This document shows positions 5,348 through 10,853 of a DNA stretch of 10,853 nt, one piece after another. The stretch is taken from NCBI GenBank assembly GCA_035938265.1, contig DASZHA010000071.1:1-10853 (forward strand). The letters are read 5' to 3'. Both the position numbers and the translations under genes were made by a program. Numbering within the stretch: the first letter of the stretch is position 1; every line of letters starts with the position of its first letter. Source of the DNA: DASZHA01 sp035938265 (GTDB lineage: Bacteria > Chloroflexota > Dormibacteria > DASZGP01). Under the pieces are notes generated by a model that had not been told where the DNA came from, did no database searches, and saw only the letters and a program-made list of their open reading frames with translations.

Positions 5348-6204
5348 CCGGCGCTCTCCGGTGGCTTGGGCCGTGAGCCGTAATCCTTGAAGGGGTCGTC
5401 GCGGTCTCGGACTGCCTCGCGGAAGCCCACCTCATGGGCCCTGGCGACGAAGTCCCTACCCTCCTGCGAGTTACGCGCCATGCCGTCGAAGATGGTTCCC
5501 AGCGTGCGGCTCGAGGCGAGGCCCATCGCCTCCGCGGGCTGGTTGCAAAGCAGCTTGAGCATCACCAGCTGGTTGACGGGGAGCCGCGCCATCCGCGCCG
5601 CCAGGTCGAAGGCCCGCCCCTCAAGCTCGGCGTCCGGCACCGCCTCCAGGACCAGGCCGATGCGGGCGGCCTCCGGGGCGGGGATCTCGTCGCCCGTCAG
5701 GAGGTAGCGCTTGGCCTTCTCGAAGCCGAGACGGTAGACCCACATCGCCGTGGTCGGGGTGCCCCAGACCCGGGACGGCGGGTAGCCGAAGCTGGCGCCG
5801 TCGCCGGCGATGATGATGTCCGCACAGAGCACCATGTCGGTGCCGCCGCCGACACACCAGCCCTGCACCGCCGCCAGCGTCGGCTTGCGCGCGTACCACA
5901 GCTTCATATAGGTGTCGACGAAGGTCTTCATCACCGCCATGTCGGCCGGGATGTCCCAGGCCCGCTCGCTGTCCGCCACCTGCGCCATCCACTCGGTGCC
6001 CCAGTCCAGGCCGTAGCCGGCGCAGAAGGCGCGACCCTCCGCCCGCAGCAGGATGACGTGGACCGCGTCGTCGGCGTCGGCCTCGTCGATCGCCGCCGCC
6101 AGCTCGTCGCGGAGGGCGACCGTGATGGTGTTGTACTCGTCGGCCCGCGTCAGGACGATCGACCGCACCCCAGCCTCGGTCTCGGTGCGCAGTGTTTCGG
6201 GCAT
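5344..6204 (-). CDS. Crotonase / enoyl-CoA hydratase family protein lacking both hydratase glutamates
   Basis: This 286-residue crotonase-fold enzyme is expected to act on an acyl-CoA in the cytosol. The first oxyanion-hole segment is FCAGYGLDW (60-68), and the second is VQGWCVGGGTD (113-123). In rat enoyl-CoA hydratase the catalytic glutamates lie in GGGCE and GQPE. Here the first position is Asp123 and the second falls in GYPPSRVWGTP (140-150), with no acidic residue. Ordinary hydratase chemistry is therefore doubtful; a hydrolase, isomerase or other crotonase activity is possible. The segment AMWVYRLGFEKAKRYLLTG (153-171) is typical of the family. The ATG at 6204 is preferred over an in-frame TTG at 6210 that would add two residues. 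It is divergent from the exporter gene, with 46 bp between starts, and its stop overlaps that of the QueA-like gene. Confidence 0.88.
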   Translation of the reverse strand: MPETLRTETEAGVRSIVLTRADEYNTITVALRDELAAAIDEADADDAVHVILLRAEGRAFCAGYGLDWGTEWMAQVADSERAWDIPADMAVMKTFVDTYMKLWYARKPTLAAVQGWCVGGGTDMVLCADIIIAGDGASFGYPPSRVWGTPTTAMWVYRLGFEKAKRYLLTGDEIPAPEAARIGLVLEAVPDAELEGRAFDLAARMARLPVNQLVMLKLLCNQPAEAMGLASSRTLGTIFDGMARNSQEGRDFVARAHEVGFREAVRDRDDPFKDYGSRPKPPESAG

Positions 6205-6212
6205 AGCCAAAG

Positions 6213-6218
6213 TATTGT
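6213..6218 (+). promoter_or_regulatory. Candidate -10 (TATTGT) for the exporter gene in a short divergent region
   Basis: TATTGT matches four of six consensus positions and lies 32 nt before the TTG start, leaving room for the ribosome binding site GGAGG at 6236-6240. On the other strand AATACT (6217-6212) lies 7 nt before the crotonase ATG and would give a near-leaderless transcript. The two would overlap, so the divergent genes could compete for polymerase. No clear -35 is seen for either. Confidence 0.35.
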
Positions 6219-6250
6219 GGGCGTTAGCAGTTGCCGGAGGTAGACGAGGG

Positions 6251-7897
6251 TTGAACTACAAACGCTGGACCATCGTGGCGGCGGTCCTGGGATCCGGGAT
6301 CGTCTTCCTCGACTCCACCGTGGTCAACGTGGCCCTGCCACGCATCGGGCAGGAGATGCACAGCTCCCTCTTCGGCACCCTGGAGGCGCAGGCCTACGTC
6401 TACAGCGGCTACCTGCTCACTCTCAGCGCGCTGCTGATCCTGGCGGGGGCAATCTCCGACTTCTACGGCCGCAAGCGAATGTTCATCGTCGGCCTGGCGG
6501 GCTTCGGCGTCACCTCGGTGATGTGTGGCCTGGCCCCGACCATCGAGGTGCTGATCCTGGCCCGCATCCTGCAGGGAGTATTCGGCTCCCTGCTGGTCCC
6601 CGGCTCATTGGCGCTGCTGACCGCGACCTTCGAGGGCGAGGAGCAGGGTCGGGCCTTCGGCATCTGGGCGGGCGCCTCGGCAGGCACCACCATCCTGGGG
6701 CCGTTCCTGGGCGGGATCCTGGTCGACACCCTCTCATGGCGGGCCGCCTTCCTGATCAACGTGCCCCTGGTCCTGGTCGCGTTGTGGGCCACGTACACCC
6801 ACGTCCGCGAGAGTCGCGACGAGACGTCTGACGGTAACTTCGACTGGCTGGGCGCCGTCGTCATCGCCTTCGCCGTTGGCGGCCTGGCCTTCGGCGCTAT
6901 CTACGGCCAGCAGCACGAGTGGCAGGGGCCGATCCCGTTCATTGCCCTCGGCCTGGGGGCGCTCGGCCTGGTCGTGCTTCCCTTCGAGATGCGGTATGCC
7001 AAGCACCCGCTCATACCCCCGAGCCTGTTCAGGTCGCGCAACTTCACGGTCACCAATATCGCCACCCTGCTGATCTATGGCGCCCTCTACGTCACCTTCT
7101 ACAACGTCGGGCTGTACATGCAGGGCACGCTTGGCTACACCGCTGCGGCGGCCGGGCTCAGCGGTATCCCCGGCACCCTCCTGCTGGTGTTGTTCTCAGC
7201 CCGGTTCGGCGCCCTCGCCGGGCGCATCGGCCCGCGCTGGTTCATGACCATCGGTCCCATCCTGATGGCGGTTGGGGTCCTCTACCTGGCCCGAGTCCCG
7301 GTCGACAGCCAGGCGTGGCTGCTCGACCCCGGTCACCCCCAGACGCTGATCCCTCCGCTTTCCTACCTGGTCGACTTCCTACCTGGCCTGCTGATCTTCG
7401 GCGCTGGCCTGACGATCATGGTGGCGCCCCTGACGACCGCGGTGATGACATCCGTGCCCTCCCACAACTCCGGCCTGGCGTCGGCGATCAACAACGCGAT
7501 TTCGCGAATCGGTCCGCAGCTGGCGGGGGCGGTGATATTCGTCGCCATCACCAGCGGCTTCTACGCCAGCCTGACCCAGCACTCACCCAGCCTTGACCCC
7601 AACAATCCCACCGTCCGGCAGACCATCAGCCCGCTCAACCGGGCGCCACAGGGGCTGGACCCGGCCCAGGCCCAGGCGGTGCGGCAGGCCTCCACCGACG
7701 CCATGCACCTGGCCATGTTCTTCGGCGCCGGGCTGCTGCTGCTGGGGGCGGCGGTCAGCGGGTTCGGCATCCGCAACCCGCAGGCCCCGGTGGTAGCCGA
7801 CGCCGGCGGGACCCCGGAGGAGGCGCATGCCCCTCCCGAAGAGGAGCCGCCGGCCCGCGAGCCCGGGCAACGTCCCGCGGAGGTGCCGACCGGCTAG
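6251..7897 (+). CDS. MFS multidrug exporter, DHA2 (14-TM, EmrB/QacA-like) family
   Basis: This 548-residue inner-membrane protein is a predicted proton-driven exporter of drugs or other amphiphiles. Hallmarks are LDSTVVNVALP in the first helix (20-30), motif A GAISDFYGRKR (66-76) in the loop after TM2, and motif C with GASAGTTILGPFLGG (141-155) in TM5, which marks antiporters. Hydrophobic segments continue to about residue 507, consistent with 14 helices. Two longer polar loops stand out, about 350-370 and 440-485. The C-terminal 40 residues form a Pro/Glu-rich tail that is probably cytoplasmic. The start is TTG at 6251, preceded by GGAGG (6236-6240) with 10-nt spacing; an upstream extension of the frame runs into the divergent crotonase gene and has no homology. 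No regulator of the TetR or MarR type is adjacent. Substrate is unknown. Confidence 0.92.
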   Translation: MNYKRWTIVAAVLGSGIVFLDSTVVNVALPRIGQEMHSSLFGTLEAQAYVYSGYLLTLSALLILAGAISDFYGRKRMFIVGLAGFGVTSVMCGLAPTIEVLILARILQGVFGSLLVPGSLALLTATFEGEEQGRAFGIWAGASAGTTILGPFLGGILVDTLSWRAAFLINVPLVLVALWATYTHVRESRDETSDGNFDWLGAVVIAFAVGGLAFGAIYGQQHEWQGPIPFIALGLGALGLVVLPFEMRYAKHPLIPPSLFRSRNFTVTNIATLLIYGALYVTFYNVGLYMQGTLGYTAAAAGLSGIPGTLLLVLFSARFGALAGRIGPRWFMTIGPILMAVGVLYLARVPVDSQAWLLDPGHPQTLIPPLSYLVDFLPGLLIFGAGLTIMVAPLTTAVMTSVPSHNSGLASAINNAISRIGPQLAGAVIFVAITSGFYASLTQHSPSLDPNNPTVRQTISPLNRAPQGLDPAQAQAVRQASTDAMHLAMFFGAGLLLLGAAVSGFGIRNPQAPVVADAGGTPEEAHAPPEEEPPAREPGQRPAEVPTG

Positions 7898-7908
7898 GGC
7901 TCGCGGTC
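7888..7908. terminator. Small hairpin across the MFS/MDR convergent stops
   Basis: GACCG (7888-7892) pairs with CGGTC (7904-7908) around an 11-nt loop that contains the shared stop tetramer CTAG (7894-7897). The exporter stop is TAG at 7895-7897, and the MDR stop is TAG reading 7896-7894. The stem is only 5 bp with no T-tract, so a terminator role is weakly supported. The overlapping stop codons themselves are certain. Confidence 0.3.
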
Positions 7909-8877
7909 CAACCTGGGCGAGAGGACCAGCTTGCCGAACGTTTCCCCATCCTCGAGGCGCTCGTGGGCCTCGGCGGCCGCGCTGAGGGGCAGGACCTCGT
8001 CGATCACCGCCTTGTAGGTGCCACTGGCGAACCCCGAAAGAATCGCCTCCCACTCGTCGTCTCGAACGCGGCCGAAGGAGCCAAGCAGCACCAGGTTCTT
8101 GGTGAGGATGTCCAGGGCATCGATCTCGGCCTCGTCGCCACTGATGGTTCCGGCGATGATGACCCGCCCATTCTCGCCCGCCATCTCGATGGAGCTCTGC
8201 AGGGTGCGCCGGCCCACCAGCTCCAGCACCAGGGACGGACCTTGCCCCTCGGTGGCGTCGGCGACGAGGTCCTCGACCTCGTTGCGGTTGCGATCGATGA
8301 CCACGTCGGCACCCAGCTCCTTGAGCCGGTCGGCCTTACCCGCCGAGGACAGGGCGATGACGCGGGCGCCCTTGGCGTGGGCAATCTGGACCGCGGAGGT
8401 GCCCACCCCACTGGAGGCCGCCTGGATCAGCACGGTGTCCTCCGGCGTCATCCGGCCCCGGTGCACCAGCGCCACCCAGGCAGCGGTGAAGGCCCGACCG
8501 ATGGCCGCAGCGTCGGCGTACTCGAGGCCGGCCGGGATCCTGTGTAGCTCCTCGACCGGCAGGCTTACTAGCTCGGCGTACGCCCCGTCCTGGGCGCGGC
8601 CAAGCTCCTCGAAGGTGGCGACCACCCGGTCGTCAACCGCCCAGCCCGTGACTTCGGGACCGAGCGCTGCGATCCGGCCGGCAACGTCCATTCCCAGGAT
8701 GTGCGGCAAATCCTTCTGGATGAAGAAGCGCCCGGAGCGGTGGAAGAGGTCGGTTCGGTTGACGGTGGCCGCCTCGACCTCGACGAGCACCTCTCCCGCC
8801 CCAGGCTCGGGGTCGGGCCACTCCTGGTAGCGCAGCACCTCAGGGCTCCCCAGCTGGTGCATCACGACCGCGTTCAT
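7894..8877 (-). CDS. Quinone oxidoreductase-like MDR family protein (NAD(P)-dependent, probably zinc-free)
   Basis: This 327-residue medium-chain dehydrogenase/reductase resembles NADPH:quinone reductase (QOR) and related enoyl reductases. The N-terminal GroES-like domain has VNRTDLFHRSG (39-49) and ILGMDVAGRIAALG (60-73). The Rossmann domain has AASSGVGTSAVQIAHAKGA (153-171), the QOR-type version of the nucleotide loop. The cysteines that bind catalytic and structural zinc in alcohol dehydrogenases are absent, so a zinc-free reductase is expected. The family C-terminus GETFGKLVLSP (311-321) is present. Its ATG overlaps the TGA of the upstream Prim-PolC gene in TGATG, and no separate ribosome binding site is seen, so translation is probably coupled. 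Why a reductase should be tied to a repair polymerase is unclear. The stop overlaps that of the exporter gene. Confidence 0.9.
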   Translation of the reverse strand: MNAVVMHQLGSPEVLRYQEWPDPEPGAGEVLVEVEAATVNRTDLFHRSGRFFIQKDLPHILGMDVAGRIAALGPEVTGWAVDDRVVATFEELGRAQDGAYAELVSLPVEELHRIPAGLEYADAAAIGRAFTAAWVALVHRGRMTPEDTVLIQAASSGVGTSAVQIAHAKGARVIALSSAGKADRLKELGADVVIDRNRNEVEDLVADATEGQGPSLVLELVGRRTLQSSIEMAGENGRVIIAGTISGDEAEIDALDILTKNLVLLGSFGRVRDDEWEAILSGFASGTYKAVIDEVLPLSAAAEAHERLEDGETFGKLVLSPRLDREP

Positions 8878-9881
8878 CAGGGGTCCGTACGTGCCCGCGA
8901 GGGTTGGACCCGCTTGGGCTCGCCCTTCTGCTTGGGAAAGTGCGGCGGCCAGGGACCGTCGCCGAGGCCCCCCTCCTCATCACGCTGGGACAGGTCGAGG
9001 AGTGCTTCCAGGCGTCCTGGGGTGTCATCCATGGCCGCCGTCGGATCGCTCTTGGCGAAGCGCTCCGGCACGGTCTTGAGGGTCAGGTCCTCCATCTCCG
9101 CGTCCCGCACCTCGCTCCACTCGAGCGGCGCCGACACTCGTGCCGAGGGGCTAGGCCGCACCGAGTAGGCCGAGGCGATGGTTCGGTCGCGGGCGTTCTG
9201 GTTGTAGTCGATGAACACTCCGTGCCTCTGCTCCTTCCACCAGGCGGTGGTTGCCAGTTCCGGCACCCGCCGTTCGACCTCCCGGGCCAGCGCCAGCGCC
9301 GCCCGGCGCACCCCGGTGAAATCCCACTCCGGCGCGATCCGGACGTAGACGTGGATGCCCCGCGAGCCGGAAGTCTTCGGGTAGCCGGTGAGCCCGTGGT
9401 CGTTGAGCACGTCGTTCACCACCAGGGCGACGCTCTTGACGTCGGCCCAGCCCGCTTCCGGCGTGGGGTCGAGGTCGACGCGCAGCTCGTCGGGGTGGTC
9501 GACGTCGGCCCGTCGCACCGGCCAGGGATTGAGGTCGATGCAGCCCAGGTTGATCGCGTAGATGACGTGGGCCAGGTCGGTTGGCGCCAGGAGCTCAGCT
9601 GAGCGCCCGCTCGGGAAATGGACGGTGACCGTGTCGAGCCACGGCGGCCGGTTGGCGGGCACCCGCTTTTGGAAGAAGAACTCGCCCTCGGCGCCCTCGG
9701 GGAAGCGCTTCATCACGGTGGGGCGCTCGAAGCAGCCGCGAAGGGCGCCTGGCCCGACCGTCAGGTAGTACTCCACCAGCTCCATCTTGGTCACCCCGAT
9801 CTCGGGGAAGAAGACCTTGGAGGGGTTGGAGATGGCGATCTCCTTGCCGTCCACCTCGATGACGGCTGATTCCTTGGCCAT
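8877..9881 (-). CDS. Stand-alone primase-polymerase, Prim-PolC / LigD polymerase-domain family
   Basis: This 334-residue archaeo-eukaryotic primase-type polymerase matches the LigD polymerase domain but has no fused ligase or nuclease. Metal-binding acids are Asp136 and Asp138 (RVDLDPT) and Asp225 (VFIDYNQN). The nucleotide-binding KTSGSRGIHVYV spans 169-180. Lys22 and Lys32 occupy the positions of the two lysines (16 and 26, by recall) that hold the 5'-phosphate of a gap in M. tuberculosis LigD. RDRTIASAYSVRPSPSARVSAPLEW (231-255) is the conserved late motif. In mycobacteria, stand-alone Prim-PolC (Rv3730c) is divergent from ligC (Rv3731), as here, and the two have been linked to base-excision gap repair. 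The expected role is filling short gaps with ribo- or deoxyribonucleotides. The ATG at 9881 has no clear Shine-Dalgarno sequence. LigD-type end joining remains possible, but no Ku gene is visible here. Confidence 0.92.
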   Translation of the reverse strand: MAKESAVIEVDGKEIAISNPSKVFFPEIGVTKMELVEYYLTVGPGALRGCFERPTVMKRFPEGAEGEFFFQKRVPANRPPWLDTVTVHFPSGRSAELLAPTDLAHVIYAINLGCIDLNPWPVRRADVDHPDELRVDLDPTPEAGWADVKSVALVVNDVLNDHGLTGYPKTSGSRGIHVYVRIAPEWDFTGVRRAALALAREVERRVPELATTAWWKEQRHGVFIDYNQNARDRTIASAYSVRPSPSARVSAPLEWSEVRDAEMEDLTLKTVPERFAKSDPTAAMDDTPGRLEALLDLSQRDEEGGLGDGPWPPHFPKQKGEPKRVQPSRARTDP

Positions 9882-9888
9882 AGCGCTT

Positions 9889-9895
9889 TACGATA
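9889..9895. promoter_or_regulatory. Putative shared bidirectional -10 between Prim-PolC and LigC genes
   Basis: Only 19 bp separate the two divergent start codons. TACGATA (9889-9895) reads TACGAT on the plus strand and TATCGT on the minus strand, each of the TAnnnT type. TACGAT ends 6 nt before the LigC GTG, and TATCGT ends 8 nt before the Prim-PolC ATG. Both spacings would give leaderless or near-leaderless mRNAs from one symmetric core. There is no room for separate promoters unless they lie within the coding regions. The placement is seen; the promoter role is inferred. Confidence 0.4.
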
Positions 9896-9900
9896 CCCGG

Positions 9901-10853
9901 GTGCTGCCCCTGAAGCCCCCGGTCGCGCCGATGCTGTCCAAGTCGGCCGCCGACATCCCGCGCGGCGAGGGCTGGCAGTACGAGCCCAAGTGGGACGGCT
10001 TCCGCGCCATCGTCTTTGTCGACGACGACATCTACATCTGTAGCCGCAACGGCCAGCCGCTGCAGCGCTACTTCCCCGAGCTTTTGGACCCGATCAAGAA
10101 GGCGTTCCCCAAAGGGTCGGTGGTCGATGGCGAGATCGTGGTCGCGGGCAAGAACGGGCTCGACTTTGACTCCCTCCAGCTCCGCATTCACCCCGCAGAG
10201 TCACGCGTCAGGATGCTGTCGCAGGAGATCCCCGCCTCCCTGATCGTCTTTGACGCCCTGGTCAGTGGTGGCAAGGACATCACCAACAAGCCGTTCCGCG
10301 AGCGCCGCGCCGCCCTGCTCAAGCTTCTCAAGCCCCAGCTCCAGGTGAGAGCGACACCCCAGACCGAGGACGCCGACGAGGCCGCCACCTGGTTCGAGAA
10401 GTACGAGGGCGCCGGGTGCGACGGCGTGGTCGCCAAGCGGGCCGACGGAACCTACCGACCGGGCGAACGAGTGCTGGTCAAGATCAAGCACATGCGAACC
10501 GTCGACTGCGTCGTCGGCGGCTACCGGCCGTACGCTGCCGGTCCCGGGGTGGGTTCGCTGCTGCTGGGCCTGTACGACGACAAGGGTGTCTTCCACCATG
10601 TAGGGCACACGTCGTCCTTCAACGCAGCCGAGCGCAAGGCGGTGCTGGAGAAGCTGAAGCCGCTGGAAACCAAGACCTCCGGCGACAGCTTCGGCGAGGG
10701 CCGCACCCCGGGGTCGCCGAGCCGCTGGACCGGGGCCAAGAACCTCGATTGGACCGCGGTGCGGCCGGAGTTGGTCTGCGAGGTCAACTTCGAGAAGATG
10801 CAGAACGGACGCTTCCGTCACGCCGCACGCTTCCTCCGGTGGCGGACCGACAA
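9901..10853 (+). CDS. ligC: ATP-dependent DNA ligase, LigC type, 3'-truncated by window edge
   Basis: The enzyme seals DNA nicks through a lysyl-AMP intermediate. Visible are 317 codons of an expected 350-360. The adenylation domain (about 1-200) has motif I EPKWDGFR with Lys30 as the adenylated residue, CSRNG (47-51), motif III VDGEIV (75-80), IIIa FDAL (117-120), motif IV DGVVAKR (174-180) and motif V VLVKIK (191-196). An OB-fold domain follows (about 201 to the edge), with GSLLLGLYDDKG, SRWTGAKNLDWTAVRP and RFRHAARFLRW. The layout, the short N-terminus (PPVAPML) and the RIHPAESRVRML segment match mycobacterial LigC more closely than the ligase domain of LigD. The GTG at 9901 is chosen because the conserved N-terminal PPVAPML lies just after it; the ATG at 9931 would remove part of it. 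It is divergent from and functionally paired with Prim-PolC. Confidence 0.93.
   Translation, partial: MLPLKPPVAPMLSKSAADIPRGEGWQYEPKWDGFRAIVFVDDDIYICSRNGQPLQRYFPELLDPIKKAFPKGSVVDGEIVVAGKNGLDFDSLQLRIHPAESRVRMLSQEIPASLIVFDALVSGGKDITNKPFRERRAALLKLLKPQLQVRATPQTEDADEAATWFEKYEGAGCDGVVAKRADGTYRPGERVLVKIKHMRTVDCVVGGYRPYAAGPGVGSLLLGLYDDKGVFHHVGHTSSFNAAERKAVLEKLKPLETKTSGDSFGEGRTPGSPSRWTGAKNLDWTAVRPELVCEVNFEKMQNGRFRHAARFLRWRTD

Noticed and set aside
5434..6243. A 269-codon plus-strand open frame opposite the crotonase gene
   Set aside because: Composition is His/Arg/Gln-rich, no motif is visible, and the opposite strand encodes a clear crotonase.
10201..10821. A 206-codon minus-strand open frame opposite the ligase gene
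   Set aside because: The ligase motifs on the plus strand are unambiguous, and the antisense translation has no recognisable features.
8877..10853. A split or broken ligD (polymerase and ligase parts of one gene)
   Set aside because: The two parts are on opposite strands with separate starts and intact ends, and each matches the stand-alone Prim-PolC or LigC layout, so this is not a frameshifted fusion.
1..10853. CRISPR array, insertion sequence, prophage or attachment site
   Set aside because: No regularly spaced repeats, transposase or integrase motifs, or duplicated tRNA 3' end were seen on reading through the window.

Overview
This is a gene-dense, high-GC (about two thirds by eye) bacterial chromosome segment. 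It holds ten protein genes that are whole or nearly so, the 3' part of one more at the left edge, and one tRNA. There is no sign of phage, transposon or CRISPR. Three things point to an actinobacterium-like or related terrabacterial lineage (Actinomycetota, Chloroflexota or Dormibacterota): a DevS/DosT-like sensor kinase, a divergent Prim-PolC/LigC pair arranged as in mycobacteria, and a divergent QueA-like protein. The phylum is inference. GTG and TTG starts, short overlaps and probable leaderless promoters fit such a genome.

Left part (1-1669). The 3' end of rpiA (pentose phosphate pathway) converges on a short-chain dehydrogenase gene (SDR). A strong GC hairpin lies between them, with the rpiA stop codon in its loop. 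The SDR gene reads leftward from a perfect TATAAT placed only 9 nt before its ATG. Divergent from it is a tRNA-Leu(UAA) gene.

Centre (1693-5347). A soluble GAF-domain histidine kinase and a NarL-type response regulator overlap by 8 bp. The kinase keeps the positions that serve as proximal histidine and distal tyrosine of the haem pocket in DosS, so it may be a gas or redox sensor. Then follow a second SDR gene and a QueA-like gene, again overlapping by 8 bp.

Right part (5344-10853). A crotonase-family gene converges on the QueA-like gene; their stop codons share one CTAG. The crotonase gene is divergent from a 14-TM DHA2-type drug exporter. The exporter converges on a quinone-oxidoreductase-like MDR gene, and their stops also share a CTAG. 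The MDR gene is translationally coupled (TGATG) behind a stand-alone primase-polymerase (Prim-PolC). Divergent from that, across only 19 bp, is an ATP-dependent DNA ligase of the LigC type, cut by the right edge. Prim-PolC and LigC form a gap-filling and sealing DNA repair pair.

Most of the window is ordinary core and accessory metabolism. The parts most worth a second look are the putative haem GAF kinase, the Prim-PolC/LigC locus with its apparently shared promoter core, the QueA-like protein with an altered signature motif, and the apparent absence of TTA codons next to a tRNA-Leu(UAA) gene.
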